Below, piece after piece: positions 9,062 through 20,600 of a DNA stretch of 64,000 nt. This DNA comes from Myxococcus qinghaiensis (GTDB lineage: Bacteria > Myxococcota > Myxococcia > Myxococcales > Myxococcaceae). Below the pieces are notes generated by a model. The model was not told the DNA's origin. It searched no databases and worked only from the letters and a program-made list of their open reading frames with translations. The stretch spans positions 62,001 to 126,000 of the forward strand of contig NZ_JAKCFA010000015.1 in NCBI RefSeq assembly GCF_024198215.1, read 5' to 3'. Within the stretch, counting starts at the first letter, position 1. Each line of letters starts with the position of its first letter. The position numbers and the translations under genes were made by a program.

Positions 9062-10729
9062 TCAACGCCCGGCGACGAGGCGCAGGTCCGCGGTGGGCAC
9101 GAAGCCAGGCGGGCGTCGGTGCCGCGTGGCCTGCTCATAGGCATGAGCGAGCTTGAGCAATGTGGGCTCGCTCCATGCTCGACCGATGAACGACAGCCCC
9201 ACGGGCAGGCCGCGCACGTAGCCCGCCGGCACCGTGAGGGTGGCATAGCCGGCGACGGCCGCGGGCGTGGAGCTGCTGCCCAGCCAGTGGTCGCCGTTCA
9301 CCAGGTCGATGAGCCCCGGAGGCGCCTGCGTGGGCGCGACGAGCGCGTCCAGCTGGTGCTTGCGCATCACCGCGTCGATGCCCTGCTCGCGTGACAGCTT
9401 GCGACTGGCGGCCAGGGCCTTGAGGTACTTCGCGTCGGAGAGCGAGCCGCGCGCCTGCGCCTGACGCAGCAGCTCCTGACCGAAGTACGGCATCTCCACG
9501 TCCTGGTGCTCCTCGTTGAAGCGGATGAGGTCCGCGAGCGTGCGCAGCTTCGTCCTGTCCCCCAGGCTCGCGAGCCACGCCTCCGTGCCGGCCTTGAACT
9601 CGTACAGCAGGACTTCGAACTCGGGGTCATCCAGCTTGGGCGCGTTGGGGATGGAGGCCGGGTCCACGACGATGGCGCCCTTGGACTTCATGACCTCCAG
9701 CGCCTGCTCCACCAGCGCGTCCGTGGCGGCGTGGTAGCCGAAGAAGCGCTCGCGGGCGACGCCGATGCGCGCGCCCTTCAGCCCGTCCGCATCCAGGAAC
9801 TTCGTGTAGTCGAGCCCCGTGCGGCCCTGGCTCGCGGCCGTCGCCACGTCAGCGGCGTCGACTCCCGCGAGCACGGTGAGCAGCGCGGCGGCATCCGCCA
9901 CGGTGCGAGTCATGGGGCCCGCGGTGTCCTGGCTGTGGGAGATGGGGATGATGCCCGCGCGGCTGACCAGCCCCACCGTCGGCTTGAGTCCCACCAGCGA
10001 GCACGCCGCGGAGGGCGACACGATGGAGCCGTCCGTCTCCGTGCCCACGGACACGACGCAGAGGTTCGCGGCCGTCGCGGCGCCGGAGCCGGAGCTGGAG
10101 CCCGAGGGAGACCGGTCCAGCGCATAGGGATTGCGACACTGGCCGCCGCGGCCACTCCAGCCGCTGGCGGAGCGCGTGGAGCGGAAGTTGGCCCACTCGC
10201 TGAGGTTCGTCTTGCCGAGGATGACGGCGCCCGCCGCGCGCAGGCGCTCCACCACGAACGCATCCCGTGAGGGCACGGCGCCGACGAGCGCGAGCGAGCC
10301 CGCGGTGGTCTGCATCCGGTCCGCCGTGGCGATGTTGTCCTTGATGAGCACGGGGATGCCGTGCAGCGGACCGCGCGCGCCCTTCTCCTTGCGCTCCTTG
10401 TCCAGCGCCTGCGCGAGCGCGAGCGCGTCCGGGTTCAGCTCGATGATGGACAGCAGCGGCAGCGAGCCGGTGCGGTCCGTGGCGGCGATTCGCGCCAGGT
10501 AGCGCTCCGTGAGGCCGTGCGCGGTGTACTTCCCTGCCCCCATGCCCGCTTGAAGGTCGGCGATGGTGGCCTCCTCCAGCTCGAAGGGACGGGCGGAGGG
10601 CGCGGCCTGACCCTCCGGACTCCCGGAGGCGTCCAGCGAGGCCATGGCCGTGACAGCGGCCGTGCCTCCGAGGAAGGCACGACGACTCATTTCCCAGGAA
10701 CGATGACCGGGAGGCGTGGGCTTTTTCAT
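9062..10729 (-). CDS. Amidase-signature hydrolase, Tat-exported
   Basis: 555 residues from the ATG at 10729. A twin-arginine signal lies at residues 14-35 (MSRRAFLGG then a hydrophobic run ending ASG), so the enzyme is exported folded. The Ser-cisSer-Lys triad is visible: K130 in VLIKDN, S211 in the GSSSGSG segment and nucleophile S235 in TDGSI. The family cleaves carboxamide bonds and includes fatty-acid amide hydrolase-like and peptide amidase-like members; secretion suggests a periplasmic or extracellular substrate. An alternative start is the ATG at 10690, which begins directly at MSRRAF. The gene diverges from the patatin-like gene with 109 bp between them. Confidence 0.88.
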   Translation of the reverse strand: MKKPTPPGHRSWEMSRRAFLGGTAAVTAMASLDASGSPEGQAAPSARPFELEEATIADLQAGMGAGKYTAHGLTERYLARIAATDRTGSLPLLSIIELNPDALALAQALDKERKEKGARGPLHGIPVLIKDNIATADRMQTTAGSLALVGAVPSRDAFVVERLRAAGAVILGKTNLSEWANFRSTRSASGWSGRGGQCRNPYALDRSPSGSSSGSGAATAANLCVVSVGTETDGSIVSPSAACSLVGLKPTVGLVSRAGIIPISHSQDTAGPMTRTVADAAALLTVLAGVDAADVATAASQGRTGLDYTKFLDADGLKGARIGVARERFFGYHAATDALVEQALEVMKSKGAIVVDPASIPNAPKLDDPEFEVLLYEFKAGTEAWLASLGDRTKLRTLADLIRFNEEHQDVEMPYFGQELLRQAQARGSLSDAKYLKALAASRKLSREQGIDAVMRKHQLDALVAPTQAPPGLIDLVNGDHWLGSSSTPAAVAGYATLTVPAGYVRGLPVGLSFIGRAWSEPTLLKLAHAYEQATRHRRPPGFVPTADLRLVAGR

Positions 10730-10838
10730 GGGGTCGTGCGCAGTACAGCAGTGGCGCATGGCTTGTCGCAAGCCAGGCGGGGCGCACCTGCGGAAGTCCC
10801 GCGCGACTCGCACGCTCCTGGTACGGTTCCAGACCGAC

Positions 10839-11897
10839 ATGGCCTCGAATCTGACGCTTCTGGCGGGACCTGACGCGCTGCGCCTCCTGCGTGCGCGCGG
10901 GCTGCGCGGGGACGATGTGGATGTCGTCCCTGGAGCTTCCGGTGGTCCCAAGTGGTTGGTGCTCGCGGGGTTGGACCGCGCCCTCTTCGGCGAGCTGTTC
11001 AAGGGGCGCACCCGCCCGCTGCACCTGATTGGGAGCTCCATCGGGAGCTGGCGGCTGGCGTGTCTGGCGCAGAACGACCCCGTGTCCGCTCTGCGTCGCT
11101 TCGAGGCGGCGTACATCGACCAGCGCTATCCGCCCAAGCCCTCGCCGGCCCTGGTGAGCGAGACGAGCGAGCGGATCCTCGACGCGCTCCTGGGCGACGA
11201 CGGGCTGAAGGAGATCCTCCACCACCCCTGGGCCCGGCTGCACATCGTCACCGCGCTGTGTCGTGGACCCATGGGCGCGGAGCATCCCCGCGTGCAGTTC
11301 CTGGGCCTGGCGCTGTGCGCCATGGGCAACGTGGTGAGCCGCAAGAGCCTGAGCCTCCACCTGCGCCGAGTCGTCTTCGACACGGCGGGCGACACCAGTC
11401 CGTTCAGGACGCAGAAGGACCTGCCCTCCGTCCACCTGCCCTTGACGGAGGAGAACCTGAAGCCGGCGCTCATCGCCTCGGGCTCGATTCCGTTGGTGCT
11501 CAGCGGCGTGCGCATCCCCGGCGCGCATCCGGGCGTGTACCGGGATGGGGGCGTCGTCGACTACCACCTGGACCTGGACTTCGGTCCCGGTGAGGGCCTG
11601 GTGCTGTACCCGCACTTCTATCCGTACGTGGTGCCCGGCTGGTTCGACAAGGCCCTGCGCTGGCGGAGGGCGCGGCCGGAGAACTTCCGGAGGGCGCTGC
11701 TCATCTCCCCTTCCCCCGAACTGGTCGCGAGGCTCCCCGGCGGAAAGATTCCGGACCGCGTCGACTTCGAGCGGATGACGGACACCGCGCGCATCCGCGC
11801 CTGGAACCAGGTGGTCTCCGAGAGCGAGCGGATGGGAGACGAGCTCCAGGAGCTCATCGCCACGGGCCAGCTCGCCGAGCACGTACGGCCTCTCTGA
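10839..11897 (+). CDS. Patatin-like phospholipase/lipid acyl hydrolase
   Basis: 352 residues from the ATG at 10839. The frame is open further upstream, but that extension would run into the divergent amidase promoter and lacks family features. The oxyanion loop GASGGPK is at 32-38, the nucleophile elbow GSSIG at 65-69 (S67), and the catalytic aspartate sits in the DGG motif near residue 236. This Ser-Asp dyad is diagnostic of patatin-like enzymes, which hydrolyse acyl ester bonds of lipids. There is no signal peptide, so it is probably cytosolic or peripherally membrane bound. It converges on the antiporter gene with only 10 bp between the stop codons. Confidence 0.87.
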   Translation: MASNLTLLAGPDALRLLRARGLRGDDVDVVPGASGGPKWLVLAGLDRALFGELFKGRTRPLHLIGSSIGSWRLACLAQNDPVSALRRFEAAYIDQRYPPKPSPALVSETSERILDALLGDDGLKEILHHPWARLHIVTALCRGPMGAEHPRVQFLGLALCAMGNVVSRKSLSLHLRRVVFDTAGDTSPFRTQKDLPSVHLPLTEENLKPALIASGSIPLVLSGVRIPGAHPGVYRDGGVVDYHLDLDFGPGEGLVLYPHFYPYVVPGWFDKALRWRRARPENFRRALLISPSPELVARLPGGKIPDRVDFERMTDTARIRAWNQVVSESERMGDELQELIATGQLAEHVRPL

Positions 11898-11907
11898 GTC
11901 CGACGCC

Positions 11908-14322
11908 TCACGGGCGTGACGGTGGGGACTCGTCCTCCAACTGGACCTGGTCCACGTAGCACCAGCCCCAGTTCTCACCGGGCTCCAGCGAGCGGATGAG
12001 CGGATGCGTCGTGTCGTGGAAGTGCCCTGTCGCGTGCTTGTTCTTCGAGTCGTCGCAGCACCCCACGTGGCCGCACGTCATGCACAGCCGCAGGTGCACC
12101 CAGGTGTCGTGGAGCTTGAGGCACTCCTCACAGCCCTTCGTTCGGGCGCGCACGGGGCGAAGCTGGTCCAGGTGGGCACATGGGCCCGTGCCTTCCTTCG
12201 GATGGAACTCGAGGGTGGCCTGCGGGTCGATGAGCTCCGCCGCCGTGCGCGGCGCGGTGGGCGCGGGGGCTGGTGAGTCCACCTCGAGTCCCTCTGGGGG
12301 CGGTGCGCGGAACAGCTCGGCGCCGCGTTCGAAGACCGCGACGGAGCCCTTGAGGACCAGCTCGTCCCCTACCTCGAAGCGCGTGTGGGGACTGAGTTGC
12401 GCCAGCAGCTCTCCCTCCCTTCGCAGGGACAGGACCTGGAACGGGCCGTCCGCGCGCTGGACCAGCGCCTCCACCGTCATGCCCACGACGGGCGCGCCGG
12501 GGCGGACCGTCACGCGACGCGTGCCGAGGCAGTCATCCTCCAGCGCGCACACGAGCAGCGGTTTCTCCAGGGCGCCCGACAATCGCAGCGCCGCGTAGCC
12601 GGAGCGCCGCACGGCATCCTCGTGGTCTTCAATCTCCTCCGGCGACTGCCGGTAGTCCTCCAGCACAGAGGACAGCACGGCCACCAGGCTCTCCAGCTCC
12701 TCGCACACGACGACATCCGCGCCGGCGGTGCTCATCGGCTCTACGTCGGCGACGGTGCGGACGCGCGCCACCAGGCGCAGCGTGGGGTTCTCCATCCGCG
12801 CCACGGCCACCACGCGGTGGGCCATGGCGACCTCGTCATCCACCACCATGAGGAGCTTGGCGCGCTGGACGCCCGCGACGCGCAGCGTGCGCTGCCGCGC
12901 GTAGTCGCCGCGCAGCACCACCATGCCCTCGGCCTCCGCTTCGTTCGCGCCCTGGGGGCTCAGGGTGGTGACCAGGAACGGAATGCCAGAGCCGCGCAGC
13001 ACGCGCGACAGCCTGCGCGCCCCGTCTCCATAGCCCGCGACGATGACGTGGTTCTCGAAGCGGGCGAAGGACTCGGCCGCCAGCGCCTCCGACTCATCCG
13101 TGGTGGGGCTCTCCTGCGCCAGCGCGAGGCGCCCCCTGCGGGTGAGCCGGCCGCCCGCCCAGGCGCCCAGCCGGGACAAGGCCGGCGTGAGCACCATCAA
13201 CATCACCGTGGCCGCGATGAAGGCCTGGGAGCCTTCAGGGACACCCGCTGGAAACAGCCCCAGCCTGCGGCCGCTGCGCTCCAGCACGAAGGAGAACTCC
13301 CCCACCTGGGCCAGCAGCAGCGCGCTCTCCAGCGCCACGGGCGGACGATAGCCGAGCGCCAGCACGCTGATGCCCGTTGTCACCGCCTTCACGACGAGCA
13401 CCGCGACGATGGCCAGCAGCACCGTCGGCAGGTGGGCCACGAGGAAGCCCACGTCCAGCAACATGCCCACGGAGACGAAGAACGTGGCGCTGAAGAGAAT
13501 CTGGAGCGGGAGGATTTCTCCGAAGGCGTGCTCGCTGAAGCGGCTCTCGCTGACGACGAGGCCCGCGAGGAAGGCCCCCAGGGACACGCTGACGCCCGCG
13601 AGGCTGGTGAGGTACGCGGTGCCGAAGCACACGGCGATGACGGTGAGCAGGAACAGCTCTGGCGAGCACGTCCGGGCCACCACCTCCAGCAACTTGGGCA
13701 TCAGCCGGCGCGCCACCACCAGCACCGCGATGATGATGCCAATCGCCTTGGCGAACGCCCACACGAAGTGGAGCGGCGTGTCCCCCTTCCCCGCCAGCAC
13801 GGGGACGAGCAGCACCATCATCACCACCGCGAGGTCCTGGAAGATGAGCAGCCCCAGGGACACCTGCCCCACGTCGGACGAGGTTCCTCCCCGGTCTCCG
13901 AGCAGCTTGAGGACGATGGCGGTGGAGGACAGCGCCACCAGGAAGCCGGTGAACAGCGCGGGACGCCACGCCACGCCGAACAGCATCAACAGCCCCATCA
14001 TCCCCACCGAGGCCAGCCCTACCTGGAGCCCTCCGCCTCCGAACAGGAGCGTCTTGAGGCGGGACAGCTTCTCCAGGCTGAACTCCAGCCCGATGCTGAA
14101 CAGCAGCAGGATGACGCCCAGCTCCGCGGCGGAGTTGACCAGCTCCAGGTCCTTCACCAGGGCCAGGGAGTTGGGGCCAATCACCGCGCCCGCGAGCAGG
14201 AAGCCGACAATGGGCACCAGCCGGAAGCGGTGGCCCACGTAGGCCATCACCGCGCCCGCGGCGATGAGGATGACAATCTCCTGCAGGAACGGCGGCGAGG
14301 AGGCGGAGGCGAGAGGGAACAT
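11908..14322 (-). CDS. CPA2 cation:proton antiporter (KefB-like) with RCK domains fused to a UBP-type zinc finger
   Basis: 804 residues from the ATG at 14322; the open frame continues upstream but without membrane-protein character. About 12 transmembrane segments fill residues 10-390, with typical CPA2 sequence (GFLLAGAVIGPNSL). A TrkA-N/RCK nucleotide-binding domain begins near 424 (HVIVAGYGDGARRL), and a TrkA-C domain follows near 605-680. Residues from about 712 to 775 form a UBP-type zinc finger with the full ligand set (CAHLD, CEEC, CMTC, GCC, HATGH, THP). In eukaryotes this finger binds the free C-terminus of ubiquitin; in bacteria its ligand is unknown. Expected role: K+ or Na+/H+ exchange at the inner membrane gated by nucleotide binding and possibly by the finger. 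Confidence 0.88.
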   Translation of the reverse strand: MFPLASASSPPFLQEIVILIAAGAVMAYVGHRFRLVPIVGFLLAGAVIGPNSLALVKDLELVNSAAELGVILLLFSIGLEFSLEKLSRLKTLLFGGGGLQVGLASVGMMGLLMLFGVAWRPALFTGFLVALSSTAIVLKLLGDRGGTSSDVGQVSLGLLIFQDLAVVMMVLLVPVLAGKGDTPLHFVWAFAKAIGIIIAVLVVARRLMPKLLEVVARTCSPELFLLTVIAVCFGTAYLTSLAGVSVSLGAFLAGLVVSESRFSEHAFGEILPLQILFSATFFVSVGMLLDVGFLVAHLPTVLLAIVAVLVVKAVTTGISVLALGYRPPVALESALLLAQVGEFSFVLERSGRRLGLFPAGVPEGSQAFIAATVMLMVLTPALSRLGAWAGGRLTRRGRLALAQESPTTDESEALAAESFARFENHVIVAGYGDGARRLSRVLRGSGIPFLVTTLSPQGANEAEAEGMVVLRGDYARQRTLRVAGVQRAKLLMVVDDEVAMAHRVVAVARMENPTLRLVARVRTVADVEPMSTAGADVVVCEELESLVAVLSSVLEDYRQSPEEIEDHEDAVRRSGYAALRLSGALEKPLLVCALEDDCLGTRRVTVRPGAPVVGMTVEALVQRADGPFQVLSLRREGELLAQLSPHTRFEVGDELVLKGSVAVFERGAELFRAPPPEGLEVDSPAPAPTAPRTAAELIDPQATLEFHPKEGTGPCAHLDQLRPVRARTKGCEECLKLHDTWVHLRLCMTCGHVGCCDDSKNKHATGHFHDTTHPLIRSLEPGENWGWCYVDQVQLEDESPPSRP

Positions 14323-14575
14323 GGACGCAAGGGCGGCGGTCCGACCGGGCCACACGCGAGCCGAGCCTGCCCCAGCGCGAGAGACCGCCCGCGCGCCGCG
14401 CCGCGGATTCGTGCACCAGTCACCGTCACCGCCCCTCCAGCGGCGCCGGAATGAGCAACGGCCGACACCCTCTCGAGAGGATGCCGGCCGTCTGACTTCA
14501 AGAGCGTTCAGAACCGCTGAAGCGAGTGGAGTGCCTCCGGGTCCGGGCCTGTCAGGCACCCAGCCCCGGAAGTGA

Positions 14576-14601
14576 GCCGCCTCTCCAAGGAGAGAGGCGG
14601 C
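14576..14601 (-). terminator. Hairpin terminator after the M36 protease gene
   Basis: A perfect 10-bp stem (GCCGCCTCTC / GAGAGGCGGC) with a 6-nt loop begins 8 bp beyond the M36 stop codon. There is no U-tract, so termination may need additional factors. Confidence 0.6.
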
Positions 14602-14608
14602 CTTCCGA

Positions 14609-17600
14609 CTAGTTCAGGCGGCGACGACGGTGCAGCAGGCTGAGGAGCGCCAGGGCGAGCATGCCCGCCGGAGCACCCGCGCCCGTGGACGAGCAACCAC
14701 CACCATCATCCGGGGTGGCCGTGGCCTCCACCGTGACGCTGTGGGTGGCACCCGCCGGGTCCTTCACCGTCAGCTTGAACGAGAACGTGGCGCTGTCGTC
14801 ATCCAGCTCCGGCACGTCCACGCTGAGCACCGCCTTGGTCGACTCGTTGAGCGTGACGCTCGGGCCGCCCGTCTGCTCCCACTTGTAGGTCAGGGCATCG
14901 CCATTCGCGTCGGTGGAAGCCGAGCCGTCGAGGGTCATCGACGTCTGGCTGCCATTGAGGATGATGCGGGCCTTGGCCACCGGCGCGGTGTTCTCCACCG
15001 GCGCCGCGGTCACGGTGATGACCACCAGGGAGGCCGTGCTGCTCGCCGCCCCGTCGCTCACCACCAGGCTGAACACCAGGTCGCGCTCCGCCGTCACCGT
15101 CGGAGCGGTGAAGGAGGGCTGAGCCGCCGTGGCGTCGGACAGCGCCACGGACGGACCGCTGACCTGGGTCCACGCGTACGTCACCGCCGTGCCGTCGGCA
15201 TCGCTGCTCGCGGTGCCATCCAGCGTCACGGTGGTGCCAGACTGGGCAGTGGCCGCCGCGCCCGCGTTCGCCGTGGGAGCACGGTTCACGTTGCGCACCG
15301 TCACCGTCACGTCCTTGGTCACCGTGGCCGTGCCATCGGACACCGTCACGCGGAACGTCAGCTCCGCGTTGGCATCCACCTCGCCCGCGTCGAAGGACGC
15401 GGTCGCGGTGTTGGCGTTCTGCAGCGTCACGGTGGTGCCCGTCAGCTGCGTCCACGCGTAGGTCAGCGTGTCGCCGTCCTCATCCGTGGCCTGGGCCACG
15501 AGGGAGACAGTGCTCCGCTCGTCGGCCGTCACCGCGGACGCGCTCACCACGGGAGCCCGGTTCGGGATGTCCGTCGGGTTGATGGTGATGACCACCAGGG
15601 AAGCCGCGCTGCTCGCCACCCCGTCACTCACGACCAGGCTGAACACCAGGTCGCGCTGCGCCTGCACCGAAGGAGCGGTGAAGGTCGGCTGGGCGGACGT
15701 CGCATTGGACAGCGCCACGGACGGGCCGCTGACCTGCGTCCACGTGTACGACAGCGCGGTGCCATCGGCATCGCTGCTCGCGCTGCCATCCAGCGTCACG
15801 GTGGTACCGGACACAGCGGAGGCCGCCGCACCCGCGTTCGCCGTGGGAGCACGGTTCACGTTGCGCAGCGTCACCGTCACATCCTGGGTCGCCTCGACGG
15901 TGCCATCGGACACCGTCACGCGGAACGTGAGCTCCTCGTCGGCGTCCACGTCACCCGCGTCGAAGTCCGCGGTCGCCGAGTCGGCGTTCGCGAGCGTCAC
16001 CGGGGTGCCCGTCAGCTGCGTCCACGCGTAGGTCAGCGTGTCGCCATCCAGGTCGGTGCCCTGGGCGATGAGGGAGACGGTGCTCCGCTCGTCGGCCGTC
16101 ACGTCGGACGCCGTCACCGCCGGGGCGCGGTTCACCGCGTTGACCTGCACGTTGACCGTGTCGCTGGCGGTGGAGCTGCCGTCGCTCACCGTCAGGAGGA
16201 AGGTCAGCGTCTCACCGGTCGCCGTCTCCGGCGCGGTGAAGGTGGCGATGGCCGAGGTGGCGTTGGTGATGCCCACCGGCGTACCGGCCGTCTGCACCCA
16301 GGCGTACGTCAGGGTGTCGCCATCTTCGTCGCTCGCCGAGCCGCTCAGCGTGGCCGTGGCGCGCTCGTCCACGGAGCCGTCGAGGCCCGCGTTCACCGTC
16401 GGAGCGCGGTTGATGTGGAGCACGTTCACCGTGACGTCCTGCGTGGCGTCGACCGTGCCATCCGACACCGTCACCCGGAAGGTGAGGACGGCGTTGGCGG
16501 CCACTTCGCCCGTGGCGAAGGTCGCGTTCGCGGTGTTCGCACCGGACAGCGTCACCGCCGGGCCGGACGTCTGCGTCCACTCGTACGTCAGCGTGTCACC
16601 ATCCGCATCCGAGGCCGTGGCCGCGAGGGTGGCGGTGCTGCGCTCGTCGACCGTCACCGACGAGGCGGTGACGACGGGGGCGCGGTTCACGTCGTTGATG
16701 ACCACGTCCACGGTGTCGTTCACGCTGACCTTGCCGTCGGAGACGGTGAGGCGGAACGTGAGCGTCGTGGCGAAGTCCACCTCGGGGGTCGCGAACGTGG
16801 CGGAGGCCGCCGTGTAGCCCGTCAGCGCCACCGGCGTGCCGGACACCTGCGTCCAGAGGTAGGTGATGCTGTCGCCGTCCGCGTCGCTCGCGGAGCCGGA
16901 CAGGGTGTAGCTGCCACGCTCATCCGCGGAGCCGTCCAGGCCCGCGTTCACCGTGGGAACGCGGTTGACGTTGAGGATGCGCACCGTCACGTGGTCCGTG
17001 GAGGTCAGGGTGCCGTCGCTGACATCCAGGCGCAGGACGATGTCGCGGTCCGACGCCACTTCCGGAGCCGTGAAGGACACCGTGGCCGTGTTGGCACCGG
17101 ACAGCGTGACCGCCGTGCCGGAGAACTGCGTCCAGGAGTACGTCAGGGTGTCGCCGTCGGCGTCCGTCCCGCTGCCCGTCACCGTCACCGCGGTGCGCTC
17201 GTTGACGATCTGATCCGCACCGGCGTTGGCGACCGGAGGACGGTTCACGCACACGTTGTCGTCCGCCGCCAGCGCGGTGAACGGGGTGTTGGTGATGCCG
17301 CTGAAGGACAGGTTGTCCAGCGCCCAGCCCGTGGCGCCGACGAAGTTGTCGGTGCCGATGCGGAAGCGGATCTGGACCGTCTGGCCCGCGTAGGTGGTGC
17401 CCAGGTTCAGCGAAGCGGCCTCGAGCGTGGGGAAGTTCGCGCTCGTGCCGACGATGGCCTGACGACCCTGCAGGGGGTTCAGCACGCCCGGAGCGGTATC
17501 CAGCACGCCGCCGTACAGGGGCCCGCCGATGTCGATCCACGTCTGACCGTTGTCATTGGTGAGCTCGATGACGGCGCCGTCGTAGTTGAAGTTCGCGTCG

Positions 17601-20600
17601 GCCTCGAAGTCGTGGGCGTGGTCGAACGTGACGATGAACGGCTCGGTGGCGCTCACCTGGAGAGGCGGCGTCCTCAGCCAGAAGTCCGTGGGGAACTCCC
17701 GGTTCTCGCCGTAGAAGGCGCGGTCGATGAACGCCTCGTCGACGTAGACGAGTCCGAAGTAGTACTCGGTGACGTCCGGCGACTCGCTGGACTCCAGCTC
17801 CCAGGGGAGCGTCGCGGGGTTCGACTGGACGGTCTCCGTGCGGCTGCTCGCCGGAACCTCGTCGTAGTTGGTCATCGCGGCCAGCGACGCGACCACGTCG
17901 CCCGGAGACGCCTGGTTCTCATCGCGGAAGGAGATGATGAACTCCGCGACGGAGTTCGGGGCGGCGCCCGTCAGCGTCACGGGCAGGGACACCGTCGTCT
18001 CGCCGAAGACGGCGATCTCCGGCAGCCGGACAAAGCCGCCGTTGGCGATGCTGACACCGCGGGTGGGCGAGAACACGGTGACGGAGCCATTGCGCGCGGG
18101 GTGCGAGCCGGTGTTCGCGATGGTGACGACGATGCGGCCCGTCTCACCATTGTCGAGCACGCCGTCGCGATCGCACGAACTGGTGGGCAGGTCGTCGGAG
18201 AGCGTCGCGCCCAGCAGCCCCAGGGCGGGACCCGTGCGGAAGCTCTGCACCACACCCTCGTGGGTGGTGGAGGTGTAGGGCGGAGCCACGGCGCCGACAC
18301 CGGCACCGCGCTTGGCGAAGGCGACCCACATGCGCTGGGCATCTTCGGGGTCCACGGCCTGGGCACCCGCGAGGACGGCGTCACGCGCTTCCAGGAACGT
18401 GGGCGCGAACGGCGTCTGCATGTATCCCAGGACGATGTACAGCTTCATCCGGTCCTGGGCCTCCTGGAACGGGTGCGCACGCAGCAGCGAGGTATAGGCC
18501 TCCCACAGCATGGTGGCCCACACTTCACCGGAGTTGTGCACCTGCGAGTTCAGGCTGGCATTCGGGATGAGGGGCGCGGTGGTCGGCAGCGTGGCCGAGT
18601 TCGCGATGTGACCGAACGTCAGTGCGTTCTTCGTCATGTCCGACGAGTACGTCACGCGACGGATGCCGAAGAAGGCGCTGTCGGGAGAGCCGTAGCGCGG
18701 GGCGAACTCCGCCGCGCCGTAGGCACCGTTCCAGTTGGCGTTGGAGGGGACGTTGATGTCCTCCGGCCGGGTCACCATGAGCAGGGCGTGGAAGTCCGCC
18801 CAGCCCTCGCCCATCGCGCGACCCTGGTTGTTGACCAGACCGCCCGCGTCGAGGACGAGGCGGTTGCTGATGTAGTGCCCCCACTCGTGCGCGACGATGA
18901 TGTTGTCGACGGTGCCGTCCGGGCCGATGCTCGGCTCACGGACCATGCTCACGTTGAGGCCCGCCTCGTTGCGGATCCGGTTGCCATCCGCCAGGGTGAT
19001 GCGCAGCACGGGGATGGTGATGGCGGCCGAAGCCCCTCCCATGTCCGCGATGGGGCCGGCGACATTGTCGGCGATGATCATGCCCCGCGCCCCCGCGGCC
19101 TGGGCATTGGTGGCCTTGACGAGGAAGTCGCAGTTGCCGCGGTCGATCAGGGCGATGTTGCCCGCCACCGCCGCCGCGTTGGTCAGCGCGCTGCAGCCGT
19201 CCGTCGGGGAGACTCCAGGAGCGGTCACCCCGTCCAACGCGATGACGACGTCGCCCACCACGTCGAACACCTGAGGGCCCATGCCCGACGCGATACCGAC
19301 GGTATAGTTACCCGCGACGTTGGCCGGAGCGTTCACCGTCAGGCGCGCGATGCGCGGACCGGAGAAGCGGTACATCTGCATGCGCGGCGAGGCACCATCC
19401 GCCGGCGTCAGCATGTTGGCGTTGTCGACGCCGCTGTAGTCCTGCGCCTGCGCCTGGATGGGGTCGCCGTCCTCGCCACCGCGCCCGAAGTTGTCGAGCT
19501 GCGCGTTGCCCGTGGACTCGTCGAAACCCGTGTCGTAGTACCAGTCGTGCAGCCAGTTGTTCATGAAGAACAAGCTGGTCGTCGCCGCGGCGATCTGCTC
19601 CGCGTTGGCGTTCGGCTGGATGTCGAACTGCATCGTCCGGTCGAACACGCCAGGGGCGGTGACGGTGGGACGAAGGTCGCCCGCGCTGTAGTAGTCCGGC
19701 GCCACGAGGTCCGCGTACGCGTCCACGTTGTTGCCGGCGGTCACCGTCGCGCCGGCCGGCAGCCACGGGTCATTCTGGCTGAAGGGCGCGTTCTGCAGGG
19801 TGACGAGAGAGGGAGGAACGAACGGGGGACGCCAGCCCGTCGGGGCTCCGTCCGGGTGCGGCGTGGCGTTCGTGCCCGCCGGGCCGTCGTGAGGCGTATA
19901 CGGGGGTGTGGTGTCCGCGAAGACGCGGTAGCTGAAGGCGGCCTCCTCGCGCATGTTCTTGCGAGACAGCACTCGACCATCCACCGCGGAGATGACGTAC
20001 GCGTACGCGTCCGAGTCGACGCTGTTGTCGCGCCCGGTGATGACCTCGACGTAGTACGCGGGCACCAGCGCGTTCGGCAGCGCGTAGTAGACCTGCTTGG
20101 AGCGAGCCGGCTCCCGGAGGCCCTCGTTCTGCGGGCGCGCGTACGAGGCCAGGGTGTAGCGCGTGTAGCGCCCCGTGGGCTTCGCGCTCTTCACCTGCGT
20201 CAGCAGGCTGCCGTCGAGCGCCGCGCCCGTGACGTCCTGGAAGGCGGCGGCGATGGCGGACTTCGCGGACAGCTTGAACTGCAAGCGCTCGGGGACCGCG
20301 CGCGTCGCGGTGACGTGCTCGGAGATGGTGCCGGAGACGGACACCAGCTCGTTCTGCTTGTTCAGGAGCAGCCGGAGGCTCTGGCGGTACACCTCGACGC
20401 CGGAGATCTCCTGCGCCACGGTAACGACCTTGACTCCCGCGGCCAGCTCCTTGACGCCGGAGACGCGCGCGCCGGCCACCTCGAACGACTTCACGCCGTA
20501 CACCGTCGCGTAGTCGTTGAGCTGGGCGAGGGCCGCCTGCGCCGGCGCCATGCTGGCGTACTGCGCCTTCAGCTTGTTGTTCGTCTGAGCGCCACCGTTG

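Noticed and set aside
10691-11116. Long N-terminal extension of the amidase reading into the patatin gene
   Set aside because: The Tat signal starts at residue 14 after the ATG at 10729; the upstream part is antisense to the lipase gene.
12385-14454. A 689-codon plus-strand open frame opposite the antiporter gene
   Set aside because: Low-complexity Arg/His/Gln composition, no motifs; the minus strand encodes a clear transporter.
14960-17250. CRISPR or satellite-like array in the repetitive stretch
   Set aside because: Period near 280-290 bp, in frame and diverged: these are coding Ig/PKD-like domains, not short direct repeats with spacers.
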